Below are positions 1-11,939 of a stretch of DNA of 64,000 bases, piece by piece; the first letter of the stretch is position 1, and the number at the start of each line of letters is the position of its first letter. The notes beneath the pieces are model-generated. The model did no database searches. It saw nothing but the letters and a program-made list of their open reading frames with translations, and was not told the DNA's origin. The stretch is from Euborellia annulipes (lineage: Eukaryota > Arthropoda > Insecta > Dermaptera > Anisolabididae), in the NCBI GenBank assembly GCA_023213315.1, contig JAKCPI010003270.1, positions 1 through 64,000 on the forward strand. The letters run 5' to 3'. The position numbers and the translations under genes are program-made.

Positions 1-1160
1 ATTTATAATGTGTTCTGTTATCTAGTTTTATTAAATATTGTTTGTTAAAAAATAAAAACTCATCATTTATTCTCACTTAATTATCCTGGATCCTAGAATC
101 AGAGGACCTTTATTTTTTTTTAGGGCATTTTGACCCCCGATCTAGAATTGCCAAATAGGCGAGTTTAGACCCCAAAAAATTTTACAGGCGGTACCTACTT
201 TTTTTCATATATAAATGGTTTCAAATCAAATACTAAATATGAATATCAAAGTACAAAAAAAAAAAAAAAACTAATTTCTGAAGTCATAATCTATTTTTCT
301 AAAATATATTACTTCTATTTTATTATATATATATATATATATATTTACAAACTTTTTAAATAATTTTCTTTTTTGTTCTAGAAATATCCATCTGATACGA
401 AACAATCAAACAACAATAAAAAACTTTATTTATTTATTTATTTATTACAATTTCAATATTATAATAATAATAATAAAAAGAGAAATCGTGTGGTGATCGT
501 CAAAATAGAATTTCTCTATTCTCTTGGACTTTCCTAGATCCAAATTTCAAACCCATGAAAGTGTTTACGACTTGTCCCCCCCCTCTCTACTGATTTAATC
601 TAACTAAAGTTGGGTAACCTAATAGTAGAGAGGAGGGAGGTGGGGAGGGGGCATCTATAACTTTGTCATTACTACTATAGAAACTGGTGGTGTTCTATTA
701 AACCATTTGCTCTATTAAAATTTTCTCTTCGATCTTTATTGGTTGGTGGTTGGCTCTTCTTGGCACCGATTGGACAATTTGAGAGAGATTTTTTTTTGTA
801 AACTTTTAGTAGTAATAATAATAAACAAACAATAGTTTTGATTTTTATTGGATGGGTCATTTTATAGAACCATTTTAAAGTCTTAATTTTTAGTTTTGGT
901 GTTATGGAGAGATTAATGAAAAAAAAAAAAAATTCAAAAATATTAAACATGGGACCAACTGGGGTCCCGTTCTAAGCGAGAAAAATTTATTTCAATCCAA
1001 TTGGATACTAATAATTTTAAATAAATAAGGATCGAGTCTAAATGACCTTAGATGTTTAAAAAAAAGACCAATAATTTTTAGCGTTTTAAAATTAATTCAC
1101 ATAAAAATCCGTCTAGTAGTTTTAAGGTTAATATGTTAAAAGTTAAATCTCACAATAATT
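1..1160. other. AT-rich non-coding stretch
   Basis: No gene is seen. It holds a (ta)n run at about 321-344, a (ttta)n run at about 427-447, and a C-rich/G-rich pair at about 575-650 (ccctctctact against agtagagaggaggg) that could fold into a hairpin. The open frame at 675-950 minus is low-complexity Phe/Lys and has no family resemblance. Confidence 0.7.
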
Positions 1161-1161
1161 T

Positions 1162-1545
1162 TTGGAATATTGAATCTCACTACAATAGCCCCCCTGGGAA
1201 CTCTACGAGGAGAGGGAGTTGCTGTGACATCCCGATCTGTGGAAGGAACGTAAAGAAGGTTACCTCTCAGTGATGCATTCTTCGAAAGGAGTCGGTCCTG
1301 AGGGAGTCCCTCCTCAGTAAGATAGAAGAGGTTGGAAAAAGGAAAGTTGGAAGAAAAAGGATAGTTAGTAGAGACAAAGAGGAGGAGGAGTTAGAGTTAG
1401 GAAATGACTTAATTTCACGGGGTGCCGGTAGATGGCTACGGCCAGAGTCCGGTTGGGATTGAGGTGTGTGTCTTCGTCCACGGAATCACCTCGGGTAAAT
1501 AAACTGGGATCCCGATAGGAATTTCAAAAATAATAATATTAATAA
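1162..1545 (+). mobile_element. SINE-A copy, 5'-truncated
   Basis: This copy has the SINE-A body from the 'ggaatattgaatctcac' segment to the 'gatcccgataggaatttc' end and an (aat)-type tail. The tRNA-like head and AT linker are missing. Body landmarks are the 'caactctacgaggagaggg' block (mutated here to gggaactctacgagg), the 'gtgccggtagatggctacgg' block and the 'ggtaaataaac' block. Truncation at the 5' end is normal for reverse-transcribed elements. Confidence 0.85.
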
Positions 1546-2640
1546 TGAGACTCGTATGGTAAAAAAAAAAGGTCAAATGATTTTCGCGAGATGGAAAAAT
1601 GTAAATTTTACAAATAATCCGAATAATCGATTATTTTTCATAATCTATAATCGACTATTATTTTTCATAATCAAGTTTGATCAAATTATCATTGCAATTT
1701 CAAAATTTTGTGCTTTTATTAGAAAGTTCACAAAATTTCTCAAAAAAAAATTTCTGAAAATCCAGAGGCTCCCCATAAACAAAAATTGTACGTTTATACC
1801 GTCATTCATTAGATATTATTATATTATTGCTGTTTAGTCACATAATTTGATTTTTTTCAATTTTTTAAAGTGTCTTCTGTGATCCGGTATATTTCTCCAT
1901 TTTGAAAAAAATTAAAATTAGTGTCCCATAAATTTACAATGTTTGAAAGATGACAATTAGCCATATAAATTTAAAAAGATTGAAATAAAAAAATGTTGTG
2001 TGATAGTGGTTAGTCACATATAAACTTAAAAAAAAAAATGTTGAGTGATGCTGTTTAGTCACATAATTTGATTTTTGTTCCAACAATGTCAATGATAATT
2101 GATAAAAATCTCTTATGTGTGTGTATGTGTATAAGTGCAATAAATTGAAAAAAATAAATAAATAAATAAAAATACAATTTTAATATAATACCGATATATA
2201 AAATGTTGATGATATAGGCCTATATATATTTTTTTTTTTTTATACCAGGTATATTACGATCTAAACTCTCTGATTCGATTGAAGTTTGGAAAATATATAT
2301 ATGTTTTTTTTTTATTTTTTCTAATGGCTTTTATTTTTGTGTAGTCACAAACAAAAACACAGAGAGAAAGGGGGGGGGGAGAAACCTCATCTACGTAGAT
2401 TTTTTTTTTTTTTGAATGTAAATTTACTCATTTTACTTTAATTAATAAAAAAATAAATAAATAAATAAAAAAAGTTTGTTCAATCTGTGTTTATATATTA
2501 TTTTTAATTCAAATGATTTTTTTTTTTATTTTTTGTATGTTTTGTTAAAATATTGATTGATTTTTACGAATTGCTATTCCTGCTATATAGAAATCCATTT
2601 ATTTCAAACTCCCACTCCCTTTCTCTCTCTCTCCTACAGG
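1546..2640. other. AT-rich non-coding stretch
   Basis: No gene is seen. A short motif, gtcacataatttgat, occurs at about 1838 and 2058. (taaa/aaat)n runs lie at about 2150-2170 and 2450-2470. The frames at 1556-1837 plus and 1934-2140 minus are A/T-run translations without recognisable content. Confidence 0.6.
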
Positions 2641-2851
2641 GAATAATTAATCAATGGTAGCTAGCAAAAAAAAAAATATATATATATATATATACGTAAA
2701 AGAAAAAAAAACAGGTTACTGGTTCAATTAACTTAAAATAAGTTTTTTTTTTATAATCTAAGAAATAGTGCCAATAATTACCCTTAATTAAATTATTAAA
2801 TTTTAATTAATTATATTATTTATTTTTATATTGTTGTGATTTTTTAATTAG

Positions 2852-3882
2852 AAAATGGCGGACAGACGCTTCACTTGAATGAAAAAATCATTTTTTTATT
2901 TATATTTTAATTAATTTAAATACAAATGTTGTATGTCATTTTTATTAGAAAAATGGCAAAATTTAGAATATGTAATTAAGAATATATATTAATTAAGAAA
3001 GATTTTTTTTTTGAATTTAACCTATTTTGGCTATTTTTTGACTTATGTATGACATTAAAAAAAATTTAATTATTTACAAAAACTAACGAGATTTATAATC
3101 TAGTTTCTTTTTTATAATAATTTTATTGATTAATAATAATTTAAACTAAAGATTTCGCATTTCTATTATTAAATTTTAATTAGGCTCTCATTATATTCTT
3201 TGTTTATAGTTGTGAGTTTAATAAAAAAAAAAAAAAAAGGGGGGGGTCGCTCTCATTACATTCTTTGTATATTGTTTGGAGTTTAATAAAAAAAATGGCG
3301 GGCTGTCGCTATTATTTCTCCCACCTCAATGAAAAAAATTACTTTTCATTAAATTATATTAAATTTAAATACAAGTGTTGGATATTATTTTAATCAGAAA
3401 AATGGCAACATCTAGAATATATAGTCTAATTAATAAATATGTTAATTAAGAAAAATTTATTTTGTTTAATAAATATACTAATTTCTTTTGTCTTTTTCGG
3501 AATTACCATAAATAAGATCAAGAAGACAAGAAAATCAAACAATTATATTATTTGGAAAAAAAAATATATAAAATAATAATACGCTATATTCTTTGACTTT
3601 AGCAAAAAAAGTTTTTTTTTTTAAACAATAGGAGAATTAAAAATTATCTTTATTTACGATAATTAATTAAATTAATTATAAAAATTTAAATTTAAATTAT
3701 TAAATATTTTATATTTAAAAAAAATTAATATTAATTATTGGGATTTTAATTTAAAAAAAAATGGCTGACTAATGCTTGGCACTCACTTCAATAAAATAAT
3801 TTTTTTTTTATAAGTTATAATAAAATTAAATACAAGTGTCGCATATCATTTTGATCAGAAAAATGGCATGAATTTGAATATA
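2852..3882 (+). repeat. Repeat D, three dispersed plus-strand copies
   Basis: Three copies (about 2852-2972, 3293-3422, 3761-3882) share a start near aaaatggcggac, a middle with caatgaaaaaat, and an end with aatacaagtgt...tcagaaaaatggc. Copies are about 120 bp and sit in AT-rich linkers, which are themselves similar. At least 13 more copies or pieces occur in the window. Both ends carry an atggc word; reading the 3' end in reverse gives gccatttttctg. I do not know the family; a small non-autonomous DNA element or a dispersed satellite unit are both possible. Confidence 0.7.
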
Positions 3883-4371
3883 TAATAAAAAATTTCTTTA
3901 TGCATTATTTAATAATGTTTTGTGTATTTGTATTAGTGTGTGACTTACACAATCTAATCTAAATAAAAAGGGGGCTTTCTCTATCTCTCTCTCTCTCGCA
4001 CCAAATAAAAGAGGCATTAATTTAATCCTTTTAATTAAGATAACCAGATTTGATCGTGTATATATAAATTCTTAAATGAGACAAGAAGAATCTCCTCCGT
4101 CAATCCTCATCAGTAAGAAAGTCAGTAGTACTAGGCAGGCTTAAAGGAAGAAAGGGAATTAGAAAGAGAGAGTGAATGAACAAAATACATTAATCGCACA
4201 AACCATTGATCGATTATTATCTATATATTTGTAAGAAATTAAATTTCTTGATATTTTAGCATTTTTCTTTTTAAGTACTTTAAAATAAAGAACAGGGCCT
4301 ATTGATGCAAAGATAAATTAATTTATTTTTTATTTAAATTTTATAAATTGATATAAAAATAAAATTTTTTC

Positions 4372-4739
4372 TAAACACTGTGAAACACCAAAGCTGTGCA
4401 ATAAAGCATCAAAGAGTGACAAAGCAGCTAATCAAATTGCAACAAAAAACATGAAAGTCAGGGAAAGCAGCTAGTCTAATTGCTACGAAAAATACACCAA
4501 AGCCGGGTACCGAAGATAGTCTAATTTAAAAAAATCAAACTAGTCCAAGCAGCTAGTCTGAATGCCTCAAAAAATACAACACCAAAGTCAGGTAAAGCAG
4601 CTAGTCTAATTGCTACACAAAATATATCAAAGTCGGGTAAAGAAGATAGACTCATTAAAAAAATCACCGAAGTAGGCCAAGCAGCTAGTCTGAATGCCTC
4701 AAAAAATAGAACACCAAAGTCAGGGAAAGCAGCTGGTCT

Positions 4740-4777
<38 letters not shown>

Positions 4778-5005
4778 ACCAAAGCAGAAAAAATTTCACC
4801 AAAGCCTGGTAAAGAAGATAGTCTAATTAAAAAAAAATCAAAGTAGGCCAAGCAGCTAGTCTGATTGCCACAAAAAAATACAACACCAAAGCCGGGTAAA
4901 GAAGATAGTCTAATTTAAAAAATTACCGAAGTAGGCCAAGCAGCTAGTCTGATTGCCACAAAAAATACAACACTAAAGTTAGGCAAAGCAGCTAGTCCAA
5001 TATAG
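4372..5005. repeat. Tandem array, ~131-bp unit of two subunits
   Basis: The word gcagctagtct recurs at about 4468, 4549, 4598, 4681, 4729 (variant), 4852, 4939 and 4987. Spacings alternate near 82 and 48 bp, giving a higher-order unit of about 130-132 bp. Internal words are caccaaagtcaggtaaag and cgggtaaagaagatagtc. One unit is stretched by a 30-plus A run at 4744-4776. The minus-strand frame at 4521-4802 is a translation of this array and not a gene. Confidence 0.85.
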
Positions 5006-5340
5006 AAAAGAATCATAAGAAACTAATTAAAAGATGAATATGAGTTGCAAATCATTAAAATTAAACTTTTTTTTTTTTTTGAATGATTATCATAATTTCC
5101 TTTAACAAACAAAAAAAAAGACAAATAGTTTAGTTTGTTGAAATAAAGCAAAAATAATCTCTAATAACGAAAACAAGATAATAATTCATTAAAAACCCAA
5201 TTAAATAAAAAAAATTAATTTAATATTTTCTCATAGAGACAAACTACTGACTATTTTTTTTAAATATTCTAAAGTTGGTATGTCACAAAAAAAGGCACTA
5301 TTCTATAAGGCAGCGTAAAAAAAAAAACGCTCAGGCCCAC

Positions 5341-5800
5341 AGTATACGGGGTGATTCAAAAAGGACTTTACCACTTTAAAAATTCATATAAATTTATATA
5401 GGGAACGTAGAGAAAGGCGTTAAAATTTAAAATAAACAAATGGATGTTAAAAAGTAATGTAAAAACAATCAGCGTTAAAAAAATGCTATTCTCTATACAA
5501 AATTTTAACAGCGACGTTAATATGTATGTTGCTTTTATTTCAAAGCTATCAAAATCATAACCTTAGTTTTTAGGTTAAAAACGGTGTGTTTATTTTAAAT
5601 ACAGCGTTACAATATTAAACCCCCTAGACATGGCATTAATTTTTAACACTATTTACTAAATGTTAACGCTTTGGCTTTAAATTTTTGTTTGCAGAATTTG
5701 AGGCAAGGAAGTGATTTTGAATAGCATTTTTTAACGCTTACGTTACTTTTTAACACCCATTTGTTTATTTTAAATTTTAACGCCCTAGAAAATAGACCTG
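5341..5800. mobile_element. Inverted-repeat MITE
   Basis: Arms at 5416-5492 and 5719-5784 are inverted copies; the outer 45 bp match at 43 positions. The arms contain ggcgttaaaatttaaaat and its complement. The unit is preceded by ggggtgattcaaaaagg, a word common at DNA transposon ends. There is no open frame inside, so it would be non-autonomous. I did not find a clear TSD. Confidence 0.6.
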
Positions 5801-5828
5801 ATCAAGCTTTTATAATTAAATATTTATT

Positions 5829-5946
5829 AATTCATATGCCCGAGAGAATAAAGGTGTGCCACCGGGAGTTGAACCACGGATCCACCAATTTATACTCGGT
5901 GTGCCCTTTCCACTAGACTACAGCACGGCATTCGGGTATATGAATT
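5829..5946 (-). mobile_element. tRNA-like cassette in terminal inverted repeats (type I)
   Basis: Inverted ends aattcatatgcccga (5829-5843) and tcgggtatatgaatt (5932-5946) match at 14 of 15 positions. Between them, on the minus strand, lies a tRNA-like sequence with an A-box-like tagtctagtgg and a B-box-like ggttcaactcc, resembling an Asp/Glu/Gly-type tRNA. The arms do not form an intact tRNA cloverleaf that I can draw, so I treat it as tRNA-derived and not as a working tRNA gene. Confidence 0.65.
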
Positions 5947-5966
5947 CACTTAGAAAGCATTTTTGG

Positions 5967-6225
5967 TACTAATACTTTACTGATGTACTGTCTCAAAATT
6001 CGCTCCAAGGATTTTAATTAAAATTCAAAAATCAATTATTTTTTAAAATGTATATTCTCATTTTGTCCTTCAAAATTCTTTTGAAGCACACTTTACTCTT
6101 ATATTTCATAGATAGAGACACAAAAATCAGGTGTGACAAGTACAGAACACAACTTCCAATTATCAAAGATAAGAGAAAGTTGTGTGCTGTGCGACCAATT
6201 CACACCAGATTTTTTCTTAAATGAC
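5967..6225 (+). repeat. Repeat E fragment with terminal palindrome
   Basis: This is the 3' part of an interspersed repeat whose best copy is at 53255-53915. It ends in a hairpin: ggtgtgac...acaactt against gttgtgtgctgtgcgacc...cacaccagattttt (about 6125-6225). Coding potential is absent. Confidence 0.75.
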
Positions 6226-6298
6226 ATTAAAAAAAAAAGTTTGTGATAAAATTACATGGTTCAAAATATTGTTTTCCTTAAAAACATTCAAAATTAAA

Positions 6299-6935
6299 GA
6301 ATTATATATATCATGTGTTGGTCCATGAGGTAATTATGAAAAACATATAACCAAGTATTTATTAATTTAAATAAGCGAAAAATGTAGGTACCGCCGGGAT
6401 TTGCACCACGGATCTTGTCGATTTACGCTCAACACGCCCTACTGTTGGACCACAGTACGCACTCGCTTATTTAAATTATGATAGATCGCTGATTTCAGTC
6501 TACTAGAGAAACGCCGCTCTAATCAAGCGTTCAGATTTCTCCACTGCTGAGGCGCGATCTAGATGGACGTTTTGAGAAATTAACTCAATTATGCAATTAA
6601 TAAATAAAGAATTATATATATCATGTGTTGGTCCATGAGGTAATTATGAAAAACATATAACCAAGTATTTATTAATTTAAATAAGCGAAAAATGTAGGTA
6701 CCGCCGGGATTTGCACCACGGATCTTGTCGATTTACGCTCAACACGCCCTACTGTTGGACCACAGTACGCACTCGCTTATTTAAATTATGTTATGAAAAA
6801 CATATAACCAAGTATTTATTAATTTAAATAAGCGTAGGGCGTGTTGAGCGTAAATCGACAAGATCCGTGGTGCAAATCCCGGCGGTACCTACATTTTTCG
6901 CTTATTTAAATTAATAAATACTTGGTTATATGTTT
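6299..6935. mobile_element. Cluster of three tRNA-like cassettes (type II), TSD-flanked
   Basis: A 183-bp block at 6297-6479 is repeated apparently without change at 6607-6789, and a third, partly deleted copy at 6794-6937 is inverted. Each has aaacatataaccaag...aatttaaataagcg at one end and cgcttatttaaatt at the other; in copy three the inverted ends match over about 39 bp. Inside is a tRNA-like core read on the minus strand in copies one and two (A-box-like tggtccaacagtagg, B-box-like ggtgcaaatcc). The 12-bp word TTCAAAATTAAA flanks the whole cluster at 6287-6298 and 6936-6947, suggesting that the cluster inserted as one unit. That last step is inference. Confidence 0.65.
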
Positions 6936-6947
6936 TTCAAAATTAAA

Positions 6948-8678
6948 TGTGTCCTAATTTCTTTATTAAAAAATTCTTATTGAATAATAAAGAAGAGAAA
7001 ATAAGCTAAAATTCTATTAAAAAAAAAAAAAAAAAATTTTCTTATTTACTTTTGTTAAAGAAGATTAAAAAGACATGTGTGCAAATTTTTCTTAAAAAAT
7101 ACCATGTATTAAAAGAGTTAATAAAAGAGAAAAAAATTCGCTTCAAATTCAGTTTTTATTTTTTAACGCTTTTCCTTAAATAGATTTATTAAATCTAATA
7201 ACATATTCTTAAAGAGCATACTTAAACACATATATAGAAATATTTTCATCAAAAAGTACAGACTAATAAAAAAGATATAGGCCTATGACCGCTTTTGAAG
7301 CGAATGGGACCACTGTGCCCGCCGCGTCTAGTTGAAAATAAATATCAATATACCCCTCGCGACACAAAAAAAACACTGGTGTCATGTGTGATCGGCAACA
7401 CCAGATTTTTTTTAAATCATGGAAAAATGAATCCGCCCAGCGGAAGCGTGCTGGGCCCATAACCTATTGTTAATTACAAAATATAATATTACTGCTTAAT
7501 GTTTATTTATTTTCAATACAATTTTTTTTTCAAACAATTAATTGATAAACAAAATATAATTAATTGTTATCATACAACAGATTATCCACTGTTTTAATTT
7601 AAATAAAAAAATCAAATAAATAAAACCTTTTTCATTTTTAACTTCGTCCTTTATTTTTTTTTTTTTTATACGTTAATATATAAAACTCAAAAGGTTATTT
7701 TTATTGGGTCATATAGTAAGAAAGAAAGAAAAAAAAAAAGGGAGAGCGTAGTTACTATTGAAGTGAAAGCCCGTCGTCGTCGTAGGTATTAAGTCGATTC
7801 ATTGTTCCTATTCGGTTGGATTGTGAAATGAGCAATCAATTGAGAGAGGAGAGCTACCTTCAGGAGTCTCCCCCCTCCCCCCCCCACCCCCTTCACTCAA
7901 AATCCTAATCGAAATTCGTACAATTGCTTTAGTCATAAAAACAAAAAAAAAAAAAAAAAAGGTTTTCATTTGACTCGGTTGTTATTTCTTTTATAACACA
8001 TATACACACACACACAGACAGACACTTGTCGTTGATGTGGTTATTTTAAAAATGAAACAAAAATAAAAAAAAATAAAAAAATCTAATGAATTTTAAGTAG
8101 ATTTTTTTTGTTTTGTTACATCTCAAAACCCAGCACACGATGGGCATTTCCTATTCTATTTTATTTCATTCAAATTTGTTATTATTAATTATCTGTTCTT
8201 GTTTTTGTATTCTTTGTAAACTGTTTGTCTTTTCCTTTTGTTTCGTATTTTTCTTCTCGATAAAAGAACTAATTATTTTATTTTAGAGTTTTACAGATAA
8301 AAGAATTAATTAAAATTTAAAAAATATATATATAGGATTAATTATTGAATAATATTTGTGAGATTTAATTAATTTATTTCAATTTTTAATTATCTGAAAA
8401 TACTTGACAGATTTTTATGGGCTTATTATTTAAAAAAAAAAAAAATTTTTTTTGTAAATTTTTTTTTTTTTTTTTTGAAATGTAGATTTGTGGAAGTATT
8501 AAAAAATTGTTTTATTTACTGCACTACAATTGAGTCAAGTTTTCTTGGTTATATATATGTTAGAGGACAAACTGTTTTTTAGGACAAACTAGTTCATTCT
8601 AGGACAAACTAGTTCATCCTGAAAAACTGTTTGGCCTGACATATATACCCCGTATATACTATACTAATATCTTCATAC
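6948..8678. other. AT-rich non-coding stretch
   Basis: No gene is seen. A repeat-E-like hairpin remnant (tggtgtcatg...aacaccagatttttt) lies at about 7376-7412. A C-rich tract is at 7866-7892. A short (ca)/(caga) run is at about 8005-8027. The word aggacaaact occurs three times at about 8564-8610. The frame at 7263-7460 minus overlaps the hairpin remnant and is not a convincing gene. Confidence 0.6.
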
Positions 8679-8935
8679 CATTGGCGGATCCAGAGGAGTT
8701 TCTCGGGGGGGGGGGTGGTAATCTGGTGTGACTGGTCGTACAGCACACAATTTTTTCTTATTATCAGTAATTTAAAGGTGCATTGTAGTTGTTCAACAGA
8801 ATATATATATACAAATCAAATTTTTAAAATTTTATATTAAAAATACAATGTTTTCCCAAAAAAATATTTTTCTCAAATCTCGGGGGGGGGGGGGTGTAAT
8901 TACCCCCTTTACCTCCCCCCTTGTATCCGCCCTTG
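8679..8935. mobile_element. hAT-like MITE with 8-bp TSD
   Basis: The ends are cattggcggatcc (8679) and ggatac-type gtatccgcccttg (to 8935), an imperfect terminal inverted repeat. Adjoining G-runs and C-runs (8705-8714, 8881-8893, 8913-8920) pair as well. Flanks cttcatac (8671-8678) and tttcatac (8936-8943) match at 7 of 8 positions; 8-bp duplications are the signature of hAT transposases. A ggtgtgac...gcacaca piece of the repeat-E hairpin lies inside. There is no transposase frame. Confidence 0.8.
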
Positions 8936-8943
8936 TTTCATAC

Positions 8944-9411
8944 ATCCTAACTAAATAAATAATTAGATTAAATAAATTTACAAAATTTGAGAATTAATCA
9001 AATTTTGCAAAATCTTTTAAATATATCATTTTTAATATTTATTATATTTAAATTAGTAATTAAAAAAAAAATTTAATTAAAAATAAATTTATATATAAGA
9101 ATAATTATAGAATAATAATTATGAGTTTTAATTTTTATTTAACTTATTTGAACTCTGAAATTTTTATGGCCTTTTAATTTTTGTTGCTTGTCTAAAGATG
9201 CATAAGAGATTTTGGTCACCAGTGGAGGGAATAATTACAATACAATACATTAAGCTTGAGTAAGCAAAAACTTTTGCATTTTTTCTTCTCTTTTAATTAT
9301 TAATTTGTATTTGTGTTTGTTTGAACCTAGCCACCGTGGACTCGTTTGTACCTCTATTTTATTAAAAAGAACCATTTTGATTGAGAAAAAATAATAGATT
9401 TTCACTCAATA
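8944..9411. other. AT-rich non-coding stretch
   Basis: I see no gene, RNA or named repeat here. Confidence 0.6.
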
Positions 9412-9940
9412 GGGTTCACTAGTGTAGTGGGCTAGGATTTCGGCTTCTACAAAGAAGATCCGCGTTCAAATCCTGGGCGTGAGGGATTTTTTCATTAAAT
9501 AAAAATATTTATTTAATGTAATCAAATCCTCAAGCAGGCATTGGATTCGAATATTGAATCCCATCACAAGAGCCCCCAGGCAACTCTACGAGGAGAGGAA
9601 TCTGCTGTGACATCCTGTCCTGTGGAAGGGACATAAAGAAGGTTCTCTCTCAGTGATGCATTCTTCGAAAAGAGTCGTTCTTGAGGGAGTCCCTCCTCAA
9701 ACTAGGACATCCTCCCTAGGTTTGAAGGGTTTGGATAAAAGGAACCGTGGTGGGACCATAAATAAAGATTAGCTCGTTAACTAGAAATGAACTCAGAAGG
9801 AGGAGTTAGAGATAGGAAATAATGCAACTTGGTGCCGGTAGATGGCTACGGCCAGGACCCGGTTGGGTTTGAGGTATGTGTCTTCGTGCACCTCGAGTAA
9901 ATAAACGGGAATCCCGATAGAAATTTCAAATAATAAAAAA
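9412..9940 (+). mobile_element. SINE-A, near full length
   Basis: Order of parts: tRNA-derived head (9412-9484) with A-box-like tagtgggctagg and B-box-like gttcaaatcctgg; AT linker with the palindromic taaataaaaatatttattta; conserved body of about 370 bp; tail of (aat)n/(a)n. Transcription would be by RNA polymerase III from the internal boxes, and mobility would depend on a LINE supplied in trans. No clean TSD was found here. Confidence 0.88.
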
Positions 9941-10339
9941 AAATATTTTTTTTTTGTATTTCTTTTAAATCTTGTATTTTGTTTGTCTACACCTTATTTT
10001 TAAGATGACAACAGCGAAAATTTTTTTGACTCATTTTCGGTGTGATTAACATCACACGACTTTATATTTAATTATGAATTTGCTTCTTTGTTGTTGTTGT
10101 TGTTACTACATAGTAATTTTTTTCTCTTGTTAAATCCCCTGAAAAACGATAAGAGAAAACTTCTCCTCCCCGTCTACCATTCCAGATGATATCTATTTTC
10201 TCCCTATCGAAACCTTTGGATATTTTTTTTATCACTATGGACAGACCTTTCGTTTCATAAAAAAAAATTGAAAACCATTTTGAAAAATCAATTGACTATA
10301 AAATTTCCTATTTTTTTTTTGTTTAATTTATATTTATAC
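9941..10339. other. Non-coding spacer
   Basis: No gene is seen. It contains a (ttg)n run at about 10089-10105. Confidence 0.55.
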
Positions 10340-11290
10340 AAGTTGTACAGTCCGACTTTGGTGGACTCGATAATTAATCATAAAATCTACACTGAACTTA
10401 TCTACATAACTAATCTACCATTTTGAATATTTTCAGTTAATTATAAATATCTCGAAAAATAATTAACATTAAAGGATATATGAGGTATCAAATTTTTCAT
10501 AATTAAATTCCGAACAACTTTGATTGTTATGTATTTTTTTGTAAACTTTATAGTAACTGAGAAACTACGGCGAATTGATCTAGATAACTAATCCAACATC
10601 CTGAATATTTTGAATATATTATATGTCAAAAAGTATTTAACATAAATGGGTAAAAGAGATATCAAATTTTTCAGAATTAAATTTCTAACAACTTTACTTA
10701 TTATAAATTTTTTTGTAAACTTTAAACTAACTGAGAAAATAACGTAAATTGATCTACACAACTAATCCACCATCTTGAATATTCTCAGTATATTATAAAT
10801 ATCTTGAAAAGTATTTAACAGAAAAGAGAAAATAAGATGTCAAATTTTTTATAATTTAATTCCTAACAACTTTACTTATTATAAATTTTTTGTTAACTTT
10901 ATACCATCATAGAAAATAACGTAAATTGATCTTCTTAACCAAAACACCATCGTGAATATTTTCAGTTAATTATAAATATCTTGAAAGGTAATTAACATAA
11001 ATGGATAAATAAGATGTCATTTTTTTCATAATTAAGTTCCTAACAACTTTGCTTATTATAAATTTTTTGTAAACTTTATACTAACAGAGAAAATAACATA
11101 AATTGATCTACTTAACCAAATCACCATTTTGAATATTTTCAGTTAATTTTAAATATCTCAAAAGGTAATTAACATAAATGGATAAATAAGATATCAAATT
11201 TTTTATAATTAAATTCCTAACAAGTTTGGTTATAATAAATTTTTTGATCAAAACTTATATTAGCCGAGAAAAAATTTGTTTTTTCCAATA
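10340..11290. repeat. Satellite array, ~177-bp period, about five units
   Basis: Equivalent points near tttgtaaacttta recur at about 10541, 10714, 10892 and 11069, with degenerate units on both sides; spacings are 173, 178 and 177 bp. The unit contains ctaatccaccat, gaatattttcagtt and taattaacataaa. It shares wording with the 188-bp array at 17.1 kb, so the two are related. Confidence 0.85.
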
Positions 11291-11939
11291 AATGGACGTC
11301 AAAGTGATTTTTTTTTATCAATAAAATTTTAAACTGATGCCAAATTAAAATAAATACAATTTGTTCTGGTTGGTTTAAAAATCATTAGAGAGAGAATATT
11401 TTGGAATATGCAGTGTTGGTAGATATCCAATTTCAAAGCGTTAAAGGCAAGGCAAGGGGGAGGGTAGAAGAGTTGTTAGTGAAACTGAAACTTGCTTTAA
11501 GGAGATCTCTAGAGAACAAGATCTATATACTAAATGAAATTAAATTGGTCGGAAAAAAAAGAAACCTACAACTTTTAAAAGGTTATGTTATCAAATAACA
11601 GAAAGAATTTATCACACTCCTTTTCGTCTCTTTCTCTGAATTAAAAAAAAAATAAAATAAAGTCAAATTTGGTTAAAATTGGGATTAGAGATATGAACTT
11701 TTATTTCTACAACATTCAGGGTAATAAATTTTATTTTCTCTAAAATTGAAACTCCTTATAAGGAAAGAATCTGTCAGGAATTTATTCTATTAAACTTTTG
11801 GATCAATTATATCTAACTTCCTATACAAAATGTAAATGTAGGTATGCTACATAGAATAAGAACTTCTTTCGCAATTTAAAGTTCTATCTTCTAAATGAAA
11901 ATAGATAGAAAATTAAGACATATATCATGATAAAGAAGA
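11291..11939. other. Non-coding spacer
   Basis: No gene is supported. The short frame at 11401-11598 plus begins with TTG and has no family resemblance. Confidence 0.5.

Noticed and set aside
4521..4802. 93-aa frame with repeated FEAFRLAAW wording
   Set aside because: The repetition comes from the 131-bp tandem DNA array, and the N-terminus is a poly-T run.
9412..9484. Functional tRNA gene
   Set aside because: The A-box- and B-box-like motifs belong to a SINE head repeated many times; no cloverleaf with paired acceptor stem forms. The same applies to 55324-55390, 48128-48198, 49110-49180 and 20796-20862.
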